DNA from: Shinisaurus crocodilurus
Lineage: Eukaryota > Chordata > Lepidosauria > Squamata > Shinisauridae
Direction: 5' to 3'
Assembly (NCBI GenBank): GCA_021292165.1
Contig: CM037878.1
Location: forward strand, 193,191,118 to 193,255,117
DNA length: 64,000 bases
Position numbers and translations under genes: made by a program. The notes beneath the pieces are model-generated. The model ran no database searches, was not told the DNA's origin, and saw only the letters and a list, made by a program, of their open reading frames with translations. Every line of letters starts with the position of its first letter. The first letter of the stretch is position 1. Positions 22,552 to 31,716 of the stretch are shown one piece after another.

Positions 22552-22575
22552 TTTCTTAAAAACCTAATGCTTTCA

Positions 22576-22777
22576 GGTGCACATAAAAATGAGGGGTGCC
22601 CTTGTGCAGCTAATTAGATACAGTACTGAAGACTTTCTCAGTAATCAGCAGATATGCAGAATGCAGGTGCTTCTTTTTAGCAATATGGGTATTCAGCAAC
22701 CTTTTGTATCATTTGCTGGTAGATCCATTTTGCAAAGCAGTTGCATCCTGCTCTATAACAAAGAAGTATTTCAACAT
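22576..22777. other. Spacer between L1 and copia insertions
   Basis: About 200 bp of older sequence separates the L1 target duplication from the copia target duplication. No feature was recognised. Confidence 0.5.
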
Positions 22778-22782
22778 TTTTC

Positions 22783-23391
22783 TGTTGGAATATGGGTTCC
22801 ACATATTCAGGTTTTGCCTTCGGGCTAGAAGGTAAAAGAAACCAACAAGCCTGACCAAGGTCAGGAAGGAGAAAGATTCACCTTTGTCCCAGTGAGGGTA
22901 AGGTACAGTTTTTTGTGTCCAGTGTAACTGGAGCAAGGGTCAAGCTAAAGTGGATGCAGCTGGGGTGACATCATGCCTAGATGTAGCTGGCATTACCTAA
23001 TTTAGCACGTGACCGTATCATAATGTATATAAGTGTGTGAAGTCTTTGTGAGCTTGTTGGGAGTAGGAGTATAGGTAAATATATGGTAAGAGAGCATTCT
23101 GGTGTGATAAGAGTTTGTATGTATGTCATGACTGTGAACTGTTTTTGTCTGACATGCTATACTGTTTTTCACTCTTGTAAATATATCACTCTTTGATCTG
23201 TTCGTGTTTTACAAGTTTAGTTTAGTAAACTTTAGAGTTTGAAAGAAACTGACTTGTGGTTTTGCTTTTTCACCTACTGGCCTTGCACACGATTTTTTCT
23301 CAATCTACCCACACGCCACAACTCGAATCTGCAGCCACTGGGACAAAGTTGCTTAGCTTTGTTTTTCCCCCAGTGGTTCTGTATTCCAACA
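22783..23391 (+). repeat. Copia 5' LTR (609 bp)
   Basis: Begins TGTTGGAATA and ends TATTCCAACA, perfect 10-bp terminal inverted repeats with TG...CA. A TATA-like TATATAAG is at 23026-23033. The 3' part is CT/T-rich. I saw no AATAAA inside the LTR; AGTAAA near 23225 is a possible polyadenylation signal. Confidence 0.97.
23026..23033 (+). promoter_or_regulatory. Putative TATA box of the copia LTR
   Basis: TATATAAG about 245 bp inside the LTR, in the position expected for the U3 promoter. Repeated at 27890-27897 in the 3' LTR. Confidence 0.6.
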
Positions 23392-23407
23392 GGTTATGGG
23401 CCCAGCA
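23392..23407 (+). promoter_or_regulatory. Primer-binding site, half-tRNA initiator Met
   Basis: GGTTATGGGCCCAGCA directly abuts the LTR. It is the exact complement of the conserved anticodon-arm segment TGCTGGGCCCATAACC of animal initiator tRNA-Met. Drosophila copia is known to prime from a cleaved internal fragment of this tRNA instead of from its 3' CCA end. The next bases (GTCACGCT) also resemble the continuing complement (CGCT) after a short interruption. Confidence 0.9.
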
Positions 23408-23689
23408 GTCACGCTGTGGCACATGGGTATTGAGATCCGTGTAGTTTTGTTTTTGGCAAAGGTCCAGTGAGGTTTTTGTTTGGGTGCTGAGAAGTTTTGA
23501 TCGCTACAAAGTTCCTGGCTAGGGCTTTGTATCGCTGGTCCTTCTCTGGCAACAAACCCTGAAAAGCTGGAAGAACAGACGGCTAGAGCGGTGGAGTCAA
23601 GGCCGGTGATAAAGAGTGATCCTCTGGAGATAGAGGAGGGAAGAATTCCAGAACCAGCTCCCCCTGTGCAGACCGTGGACGGCGTACCG

Positions 23690-26600
23690 ATGGCGGTGGT
23701 GCAACAGTACCCGGGAGTGGTGGTGGACAAGCTGACGGGTGAGAACTACCTGGCTTGGGAGTTCAAAACCAGAATGCTCCTGATGCGGGAGGATTTGTGG
23801 GACATAGCTGTTGTCAATCCCCCGCACGACCCAACCCCTGAAGAGAGCAGACGGATGCAGAGAGCCCATGCAATGATTGTGCTGTCTCTGTCAGATGCAC
23901 AACTCTTGCATGTCAGAGCGCTGGAGAATGCCGCCGACTGCTGGGCTACTCTCAGAAGGATACATATTCGGGACTCTGCAAGCTGTAAAATCCTGTTGGC
24001 ACGGCAACTGTACAGGAAGCAGTTGCTGCCCGGGGAAAAAGTTTCTGACCACTTGCAAGCGATACAGGAGCTGCTGATGAAGCTTGCTGAGCGGGGTCAG
24101 AGATATGAAGAAATCCATCAAGTCCAGATTGTTCTGTCCTCCCTGGATGAGAGCTGGGACTTGCTGGTCAGTAGCGTTGCTTCGCTCCCAGAAGACGATC
24201 TCACCATGGATTATCTGGCTGGCCGTCTCCTGGAAGAAGAGGAGAGGAGGAAAGCGAAACAGCAACAGCAGAAACAGCCGGCATCTCCCTCCATCCGAAG
24301 GAATTCAGGCCGAGGAGTGGTGAGAGTGTCGGGTTACAGCAACAGCGCAGAGCAACCGAGAAATGCCGGAGAAGACACGGAGGCAGCTTTGAGTGTCAGG
24401 AGGTGCTTCAGATGCGGGCAGCCAGGACACTACAAGAGACATTGTAAGACGGGCTTGCAGAGGGGCGGTCCACAGAGGAAGAAACAACCCCAGGAAGATG
24501 GACGTTGTAGTAACTCTGTGTCTGCCACTGTGAGGGTGAATGTAAGTCAGCCTACATCAAGGTGGATTCTTGATAGTGGGAGCTCCAAGACAATTTCTAA
24601 CTCGTCTTTGCCTTTTGTATCGTTTGACCAAGTGTCCAAAGAAAGTAGTAGTCACACTGTAACGTTGGCAGATGGGAGCACGTGTCCGATTGTGGGTGAG
24701 GGGAAATGCAAAGTACCCTATCTAGAAGCAGAAATGGAGAATGTTCTGTGTGTCCCCAATTTAGACTATAGCTTATTGTCTGTATCATGTTTAACAAATG
24801 ATGGGTATGAGGTGGTATTCACAAAAGCTGGCTGTGAAATACTCAAAGGTGGGAAGCTTGCTGCCAAAGCCTCCCTGGTAAATGGGCTATATGTGTTGTC
24901 TCCCCACATTGCCATGGTTAATAATACACCGTTACACGAGGGCTGTTTACACACATTTCACAGGAAACTAGGGCATTCCGGATTTGGTGTAATCAAGAAG
25001 ACTGCTGAGTCTTGTACTGGGGTTACATTGAAAGGGTGCAAGAAGTATCTAAACTGTGCAGTGTGCAAACAAGCAAAATCTAGGGTGCAGCCAATAAGTA
25101 GAAAATCAAACAGGCAGGTCAATGAAGTGTTTGAGTTGGTGCATTCCGATGTGTGTGGCCCCTTCAAACCCAGTGAAGGTGGTGCAAGATATGTGGTACT
25201 GATTATGGATGAGTATTCCAAGTTCACATGGGTGTATCTGGTGAAGCAAAAAGCTCAGTGTTTTTCTGTGTTCCGTGACTGGGTAGCATATGCAGAACGG
25301 CAGTTTAACACAAAAGTACGTACTCTACAGACAGACCGGGGTGGGGAGTACTTGAGCGGAGAGTTCCAAAAGTTCATGAGAACAAATGGTATAATGCACA
25401 AGGTCACAGATACTGGTATTGTGTCTGGAAAATTAGGGGTTCTTCAACAAATAATGAGGTGTTTGTTAACTGACGCTGGTCTAAGCACAAACTCGCATTT
25501 TTGGGGTGAAGCAATCCTTGCAGCCAACTACCTGTGCAATAGAACCTGGTCTATGGTGATTGATAATATACCGTATACAAAGCTATTTAACAGGGCTCCG
25601 GAGCTTGGCCACCTTCGAGTCTGGGGTAGTTTTGCATACGTGCATATTCCCAAATCAATGAGAAGGAAGGGGGAACAAAGATCACAAAGGTTGCGTTTTG
25701 TGGGATATGCTGGCACTGGAAAATCCTGGAGGTTTTCACGAGGTAATGCCAGGGTGATCATATCTCAAAATGCAGATTTTGTTGAAGAAGGTTGGCAACG
25801 TATTCATGCAAACCCCGAGGTTTTAATTCCGGTAGAGGACTCTGAGCCAGTCAAGCCGCAGCAGCTGGCGAGAGAGGGGGGCCAAAGCCCAAGGAATGTA
25901 AAACAATCTTTACAAGCCGATTCAAGTGGGGAAGGACAAGCCGGTGAAGGCAGTACTGAAATTGAGATCCGAAGATCTCAGAGGAGTAACAAAGGTGTTC
26001 CACCCCAGAGGTTTGTGATAGGAGGGGCAAGAGTTTGCAATGTCACATATGTTGAACCTGAGAATCTTGAACAAGTAAATAATTTGCCTAATACTGAAAA
26101 GCAACAGTGGTTGGAGGCAATGAGAAGCGAAATGGAATCATTCAAACGGAACAATGTATATACAGAGGTGAATGCACCAACAGGAGTAAAAGTAACTGGC
26201 TGCAGGTGGTTATTCAAACGGAAGGTGTCAATTTCGAGAGAATTCATATTTAAAGCAAGACTGATCGCCAGGGGTTTTTCGCAAAGGTGGGGGGAGAGTT
26301 ATGATGAAACATTTTCACCCACTGCAAAGGCAGAAACAGTAAGGTTACTACTGTCACTGGCTGCGAAAAGGGATTTAAAGGTGCATCATTTAGATTTCAC
26401 AACTGCTTATCTAAATGCTCCTCTGGAGGAGGAAATATACATGGAGCCGGCTCCGGGGTTTGAATGTAAACAGGGAAAGGTCTGGTATCTTAACAAGGCG
26501 GTTTATGGGCTGAAACAGTCAGCCAGAGCCTGGAACATTTGTCTTAACGAAACATTGCTGGCATTTGGTTTCAAACGTGGTGTAGCTGACCCGTGTCTGT

Positions 26601-27586
26601 ACACTAGAGGGTCAGGAAACAGCTACATGGTTTTAATCACGTTTGTTGATGATATTTTGTGTGCTGGGTCAAGCAGCAGCCAGATATCCACATTTGCACA
26701 GCAATTAGGGCAGAAATTCAAAATAAAATCTCTGGGTGAAGTCTCACAGTATCTAGGTGTGCAGGTGGTCAGATCAAAAGAGTCTATTTGTCTGAACCAG
26801 AAACAAAAGGTGGTAGCATTACTTGACAAGTTTGGTATGCTAGAATGTGCACCGGTCCTGACACCTATGACCACAGATTTTGTTAAATCAGTCATTGCAA
26901 CAGACAAAGTGTTCCATGAGGTAGAAAGATATCAGTCCCTGGTTGGCAGTCTGCTGTATCTGGCTCAGTGGTCACGACCTGATATAGCTGCCAGTGTGGG
27001 AGTTTTGTGTCGGTTCACGGCACAACCCACTGTTACTGCATGGAATGCCGCAAAGAGAGTACTGCGGTATCTCAAAGGCACACTCGACATTTGTTTAAGT
27101 TTACCGGTGAAAGGGTCTGAAAACTTACAAATATGGGTGGACTCTGACTGGGGAAACTGTGTATTATCCCGGAAATCAGTCAGTGGCATGGTCATGCAAT
27201 TTGGTGACACCATTGTAAACTGGGTTTCAAGGAAGCAAACAAGTGTAGCCACATCCAGTTGTCAGGCCGAAATGGCAGCAGTTTCACTGGCATGTGGGGA
27301 GATAACCTGGTTTCTACAACTGTTCAAAGATATGGGTATTGATCAACAACTGCCGGTAGAGGTGTATTGTGACAGTACAGCTTGTATATCTTTGGCCAAC
27401 ACAGAACACTTGAAAGCCCAGACTAAACACATAGCTGTTAAGTATTGCAATGTAAGGGACCACATCCAAACTGGTATAATCAAACTGATGTACTGCCCGT
27501 CAGAGGGGAATTTGGCAGATGTCATGACCAAGGCACTGCCCATGCCCAAATTCCATGAAATCATAGCAAAGTTTGGAATGTTGTAA
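23690..27586 (+). CDS. Copia Gag-Pol polyprotein (about 1298 aa)
   Basis: One open frame without stop. The frame is open from 23501, but the first ATG is at 23690 (MAVVQQYPGVVV), just before the Gag motif KLTGENYLAWEF; the upstream GTG at 23591 is not a usual eukaryotic start. Numbering from this ATG: Gag zinc knuckle CX2CX4HX4C at 239-252; protease DSG at 295-297; integrase HHCC finger H424, H429, C456, C459; integrase core D487 (HSDVCGPF) and D549 (TDRGGEY). The third catalytic acid, expected about 36 residues on (near 585), is absent: GKLGVLQQ stands where the family has a GVAER-like motif. RT has D902 (LDFTTAYLNA) and FVDD at 985-988, where YVDD is usual. RNase H has D1151/D1153, E1194 and D1228, followed by NLADVMTKAL. 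The polyprotein would assemble cytoplasmic particles and make cDNA. Integration competence is doubtful. Confidence 0.95.
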   Translation: MAVVQQYPGVVVDKLTGENYLAWEFKTRMLLMREDLWDIAVVNPPHDPTPEESRRMQRAHAMIVLSLSDAQLLHVRALENAADCWATLRRIHIRDSASCKILLARQLYRKQLLPGEKVSDHLQAIQELLMKLAERGQRYEEIHQVQIVLSSLDESWDLLVSSVASLPEDDLTMDYLAGRLLEEEERRKAKQQQQKQPASPSIRRNSGRGVVRVSGYSNSAEQPRNAGEDTEAALSVRRCFRCGQPGHYKRHCKTGLQRGGPQRKKQPQEDGRCSNSVSATVRVNVSQPTSRWILDSGSSKTISNSSLPFVSFDQVSKESSSHTVTLADGSTCPIVGEGKCKVPYLEAEMENVLCVPNLDYSLLSVSCLTNDGYEVVFTKAGCEILKGGKLAAKASLVNGLYVLSPHIAMVNNTPLHEGCLHTFHRKLGHSGFGVIKKTAESCTGVTLKGCKKYLNCAVCKQAKSRVQPISRKSNRQVNEVFELVHSDVCGPFKPSEGGARYVVLIMDEYSKFTWVYLVKQKAQCFSVFRDWVAYAERQFNTKVRTLQTDRGGEYLSGEFQKFMRTNGIMHKVTDTGIVSGKLGVLQQIMRCLLTDAGLSTNSHFWGEAILAANYLCNRTWSMVIDNIPYTKLFNRAPELGHLRVWGSFAYVHIPKSMRRKGEQRSQRLRFVGYAGTGKSWRFSRGNARVIISQNADFVEEGWQRIHANPEVLIPVEDSEPVKPQQLAREGGQSPRNVKQSLQADSSGEGQAGEGSTEIEIRRSQRSNKGVPPQRFVIGGARVCNVTYVEPENLEQVNNLPNTEKQQWLEAMRSEMESFKRNNVYTEVNAPTGVKVTGCRWLFKRKVSISREFIFKARLIARGFSQRWGESYDETFSPTAKAETVRLLLSLAAKRDLKVHHLDFTTAYLNAPLEEEIYMEPAPGFECKQGKVWYLNKAVYGLKQSARAWNICLNETLLAFGFKRGVADPCLYTRGSGNSYMVLITFVDDILCAGSSSSQISTFAQQLGQKFKIKSLGEVSQYLGVQVVRSKESICLNQKQKVVALLDKFGMLECAPVLTPMTTDFVKSVIATDKVFHEVERYQSLVGSLLYLAQWSRPDIAASVGVLCRFTAQPTVTAWNAAKRVLRYLKGTLDICLSLPVKGSENLQIWVDSDWGNCVLSRKSVSGMVMQFGDTIVNWVSRKQTSVATSSCQAEMAAVSLACGEITWFLQLFKDMGIDQQLPVEVYCDSTACISLANTEHLKAQTKHIAVKYCNVRDHIQTGIIKLMYCPSEGNLADVMTKALPMPKFHEIIAKFGML

Positions 27587-27634
27587 AATGAATGTGTTTA
27601 GGGAAGAAAATGTAATAAAGCTTCAAGCCTCTCA

Positions 27635-27646
27635 GGCAAGGAGGGG
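27635..27646 (+). promoter_or_regulatory. Polypurine tract of the copia element
   Basis: GGCAAGGAGGGG ends immediately before the 3' LTR, with one pyrimidine. It is the expected primer site for plus-strand cDNA synthesis. Confidence 0.85.
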
Positions 27647-28255
27647 TGTTGGAATATGGGTTCCACATATTCAGGTTTTGCCTTCGGGCTAGAAGGTAAA
27701 AGAAACCAACAAGCCTGACCAAGGTCAGGAAGGAGAAAGATTCACCTTTGTCCCAGTGAGGGTAAGGTACAGTTTTTTGTGTCCAGTGTAACTGGAGCAA
27801 GGGTCAAGCTAAAGTGGATGCAGCTGGGGTGACATCATGCCTAGATGTAGCTGGCATTACCTAATTTAGCACGTGACCGTATCATAATGTATATAAGTGT
27901 GTGAAGTCTTTGTGAGCTTGTTGGGAGTAGGAGTATAGGTAAATATATGGTAAGAGAGCATTCTGGTGTGATAAGAGTTTGTATGTATGTCATGACTGTG
28001 AACTGTTTTTGTCTGACATGCTATACTGTTTTTCACTCTTGTAAATATATCACTCTTTGATCTGTTCGTGTTTTACAAGTTTAGTTTAGTAAACTTTAGA
28101 GTTTGAAAGAAACTGACTTGTGGTTTTGCTTTTTCACCTACTGGCCTTGCACACGATTTTTTCTCAATCTACCCACACGCCACAACTCGAATCTGCAGCC
28201 ACTGGGACAAAGTTGCTTAGCTTTGTTTTTCCCCCAGTGGTTCTGTATTCCAACA
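27647..28255 (+). repeat. Copia 3' LTR (609 bp)
   Basis: Same length, ends and sequence as the 5' LTR when read line by line. The internal stretch just before it (27612-27619) contains TAATAAAG, which lies outside the LTR. Confidence 0.97.
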
Positions 28256-28260
28256 TTTTC

Positions 28261-28801
28261 TGCTGTTTTAGTAATTTAAAAAGAAAGCTCTAAATGAGGA
28301 AGTCTCATTGAAGAAGCAGCAGCAGTATACCGTTACACTGCCAGTGCTCCCAAATTTGACATAGTACTTTACAAATCCTACAGGGGAAAGACAAGCTTCC
28401 ATGTACTTGTGTGCATGTGTTTTATAGACACAGATGCCAATTGTCAAAGGGTTTGTTCAACTACATTGGGCTGTGACCACAGTGAGCTGCCCAAGAGTCG
28501 CATATTTGCCAGGAAAATAGCAAGTGAGTGCAAATGTTAATTATGCCAGGAAGGAAAAGACTAGTTTAGTTTGTAAAGTATGTTTTCCTGAAAATATGAA
28601 GTAACATGCATGTAAGAGTCAGTGCAATGAAGTTCAGCAGGGCTTTAGTTGACTATAACAGTAGCAATATCTAAAAAGAGTCAGAATTTAATTTGTAAAA
28701 AGAGAGACAGGGCCCAAGCAAGGAAGGTGGGAAGGGAAGGGTTCACTTTACCAGAACATGGAGATTGGGGGGGGGGGCAGGCGACAACTTTTAAAGTTGC
28801 A
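28261..28801. other. Unassigned sequence after the copia element
   Basis: No feature recognised apart from a G run near 28767. Confidence 0.35.
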
Positions 28802-29211
28802 TGAGATGCATGAGAAATTCATTTCAGTTTGTTCATGACCGGTTTGCCAGACCCAACATGGACTCAGATACAATCTGTGGTCAAAGTCTGTACATTTCCT
28901 AGCTTGCAATGTGAATCGCAGACACACACACACACAAAAGAATTTGACAGCATGCATACATTTGTAAAGTGTGTGCGTGATATAATGTTTATTTTTTAAA
29001 ATATATACATTTTCATTCTTTAGACAATGAGGGCAGTGTGCACTTTTGGAAAATGTACACTTTTCCCATTTGAAATGCACATTCATTTTTTCTTGTTTGA
29101 ACAAGTCATGAAAACGCATACAAAATGAAAATGGGAGAAAGCCAAAATGAGCTTCGAAGTGATTTTCAGAGAATTTAGACAAGCTCAATAATTACTGGTT
29201 CTCCCATCCTA
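28802..29211. mobile_element. AT-rich hAT-Ac-like element
   Basis: Starts 'tgagatgcatgagaaattc' and ends 'tctcccatccta'. The body shares GACAGCATGCATACATTTG and 'gtcaaagtctgtacatttcc' with 12143-12536 and 46763-47159. A (CA)n run near 28921 interrupts it. No target duplication survives. Confidence 0.55.
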
Positions 29212-29350
29212 GAGGTAGCTTATGCTAGCACAAGATAATTTACATGCCAAATAGTGCCAAATAGGAAACTGCCCCGTATCTTTCAAAGTTAGACAGGAAG
29301 CCTCACTTCATTGCTTCCTTCTTCAGCTCTTATTCTACGGCTATTGTCAT

Positions 29351-29695
29351 CAGAGCCGGTGTCAAGACAAGAGTACACATACATAGGTGGGCACCTGCCA
29401 AGGGCCGACTGACAAGAGCCCCCCAGAGTTGCTTCACCATTGCAACCTGCTTGTTTGCCTCTCACTCTGGCCCAGACAGCAGTGGTGAGTGAGCTGGGGG
29501 AGCAGGAGCTACCACTGCCTGGTTGCTCACTGGCTCTCTGCCTGTCAAGCAAGCAAGTGGTAGCCATGACAAGAAAGAGGATGAGGAGCAAGAGCAGCTG
29601 GTGACCATGATGGTGAGATGATAAGGCAGGGTGCCCACTGAAGGTGTCTTACCCAAAGGCCCTCCAAAACCTGGAGCCGGCCCTGATTCTCACGA
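29351..29695. mobile_element. hAT-type MITE (CAGRGCCGG ends)
   Basis: Left end CAGAGCCGGTG, right end GGAGCCGGCCCTG. 8-bp duplications ATTGTCAT (29343-29350) and ATTCTCAC (29696-29703) match at 6 of 8. Other copies: 19250-19530 (-) and 40641-40932. No coding frame. Confidence 0.7.
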
Positions 29696-30059
29696 AGCCA
29701 AATCACAGTGACGGCAGGAGTGGGAAGCAATGTTTGATTCCATCTTACCCTAAGAGCAACTGATGACTTCCAAGGGGTTGGATTCAAAGGAATTTCCTCC
29801 ATCATAAGAACCGCATCTGCATGCAACCCAGTGGCCCTGCTCTTGTTGCTCCGCTTGCCTGTTCCTTGGATGTGGGAAGATGCCTCCGTATGACACAGCG
29901 ATGGTCAGCTTGTGAAATTCTTTATGGAAATAGTGAACTCCATTTGTGAAGTGCTGAATCAAGCTTCTTGTGTTACAGTACAGTCAATATACACTTTGAC
30001 ATTTAATTGCTGTTTGAAGATAATGTTTAAAGTATGAATGTAACAGTATTAAATTAACA
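29696..30059. other. Unassigned intergenic sequence
   Basis: Nothing recognised. Confidence 0.3.
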
Positions 30060-30333
30060 GGCTCCTCCTCCCTCAAATGTCACCACCAGCAGCCATTCCA
30101 ACAGGCTGAGAGGAGGGAGAAGAGAGGGAGCTTAGGGCCATCCCACCAGCCCTGCCAGGAGTATTAATTAACATTCCCCCTTCTTCCCTCCCCATTCCTT
30201 TTTCCTTGTGTGTCGTGTCTTTTTAGATTGTAAGCCTGCGGGCAGGGACTGTCTTGTTAATTGCTGTAAACCGCCCAGAGAGCTTCGGCTACTGGGCGGT
30301 ATAAAAATGAAATAAATAAATAGGGAAATATGA
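30060..30333 (+). mobile_element. LINE 3' end (CGCCCAGAGAGCTTCGG family)
   Basis: Ends with an (AATA)n tail after 'gggcggtataaaaatgaaataaataaata'. A reverse-oriented copy is at 61287-61580 and a diverged 5' part at 60190-60345. AT tails of this form accompany L2-type LINEs in this window, so it is probably an L2-type 3' UTR or a SINE using that tail. Confidence 0.65.
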
Positions 30334-31360
30334 AAGCATGGTGAACTAGAAAATGTGCAGCCGTCACAGACAGAGTGGATATACGTATATTACACATTGA
30401 CTACAAACTTATTATCTACTGCCAATGGCACACAATATAAAACGACAGAATCAGAATATTTCTACAGATTGTTTTAATTGTTTTTTTTCCAGCAGGTCGA
30501 ATGATAATGTACCTTCTTGTATAGTAATTGAAACGGAGATCCAGCATAATTAAGCCAGATAGACATCTTCTTAGGCATGATAAACACACATTCTTAGACA
30601 TATATTTAATTTTATTTGCACAACCAGATTTTATTTCCTAACTTTTTATCTACACTAAAATATCGTGGAATAACACTAAAATATGGTGGGTGGCTAAGCA
30701 CTGTAGCACAGTTGACTTTGGTTTTAAATACATTCATATTTAAGTAATCTCGGCAGTGATTGCCAGCAGTGTCAATTCTGTAGAATGCACTGCATTTGGG
30801 CGGGTGGAGGGTGGACTTGTTTACATGCTATAATGCAGAGGGCAACCATGTGGCACCTTCAGATGCACTTCTGCCCATCAAGACCTCTGGGTGCACTCAC
30901 TAAGACTCCCTCCCTCAACCCCACCATCCCCACTTTCATGCCACCACCATGACACACTACCACATCTCCCTACTTCTAGGTGGCCAGGAAGCAGGCAAGA
31001 AGTTGGCAGTGTGGGAGGAAAGGTTGCAGCGGCGGGAGGGAAATGAGGCAGGTAGCAGTGGTGGTGGCAGGAGAAATGCCAAGGGGAAGCTGCAGATGTG
31101 GTTGTGAATGCAGAGGAAGTGAGGTTTGGTGGCCTGCTGGTGCAGTGGCAGCAGGGGGGAAATGGAGGGGTGGTGAGGAAATCTGGAAGAGACAGAGGAC
31201 ACAACGAGGTGGTAGAAGCAACGATAGGTAGCTGAAAAGTAGAGAAAGAAGAAGAAAGGACAGGCAATGTGTGTGTGGGTGGGGGATTCTGGAGGAAGAA
31301 GCAAGCGAGGGGGGGGGGCAAGAAAAGTGAGAATACCAGAAAGAATGGGTATCAAAGAAT
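30334..31360. other. Unassigned, with a purine-rich block
   Basis: From about 30975 to 31320 the plus strand is strongly purine-rich (AGG/GGA/GAA). This creates long but meaningless Ser/Pro-rich frames on the minus strand. No gene is supported. Confidence 0.4.
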
Positions 31361-31405
31361 GTGTGATGCATCAAAAATGAGTAGACTATTGTACAGTTGG
31401 GAATG
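31361..31405. repeat. 45-bp exact direct repeat, copy 1
   Basis: Starts GTGTGATGCATC and ends CAGTTGGGAATG. It is identical by eye to 33741-33785, 2380 bp downstream, and weaker similarity continues about 20 bp beyond it. Confidence 0.85.
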
Positions 31406-31634
31406 ACCATGAGACAAATGCAGCCTCGGGCCCGGAAAAAAAAAAAGATACATCTACCTGTGTGCCCCAAAAGGTAGCCTACCCCTGGTATAATGTAACA
31501 GGAATGTATGGAATTCCCAAAATGGAATGAAGAGAACAAACTCCAGAAATTAAGCTATTAAAACCAACTATACAGATTCAGTGGCTTCAGTCTTCAAACG
31601 TTTTTGAAAACAGCAGCAAAATACATGCGCATTC

Positions 31635-31636
31635 AA

Positions 31637-31667
<31 letters not shown>

Positions 31668-31671
31668 GAGT

Positions 31672-31714
<43 letters not shown>
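31635..31714. repeat. (CA)n-(GTGA)n-(GA)n compound microsatellite
   Basis: CA run followed by GAGT units and then a GA run of about 17 units. Confidence 0.95.

Positions 31715-31716
<2 letters not shown>

Larger units (their letters stand above)
20002..22565 (-). mobile_element. 5'-truncated L1 LINE with 10-bp target duplication
   Basis: AATGCTTTCA occurs at 19992-20001 and at 22566-22575, defining a 2564-bp insertion. The minus-strand 3' end is the A-rich tail (T-rich at 20002-20080 on this strand). The 5' end is cut inside ORF2, upstream of the RT palm, as usual for incomplete target-primed reverse transcription. A second member of this family is at 62234-62804. Confidence 0.85.
22778..28260 (+). 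mobile_element. Complete Ty1/copia retrotransposon with target duplications
   Basis: The TTTTC duplication (22778-22782 and 28256-28260) encloses a 5473-bp element: 5' LTR, primer-binding site, one gag-pol frame, purine tract and 3' LTR. Both LTRs are 609 bp and no difference was seen in a line-by-line reading, so the insertion is recent relative to the mutation rate. The domain order gag-protease-integrase-RT-RNase H (integrase before RT) defines Ty1/copia as opposed to Ty3/gypsy. Such elements are uncommon in vertebrates. The host sequence before the insertion also reads CAACA, the same as the LTR end, giving a coincidental 10-bp direct repeat. Confidence 0.97.

Noticed and set aside
23591..23689. 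GTG as the start of the copia frame
   Set aside because: GTG is not a normal eukaryotic start and the frame is open further upstream; the first ATG at 23690 sits just before the conserved Gag start region.
30878..31539. Overlapping minus-strand frames of 115-187 codons rich in Ser, Pro and Leu
   Set aside because: They arise from a purine-rich plus strand; three frames are open at once and none shows a domain or codon bias.
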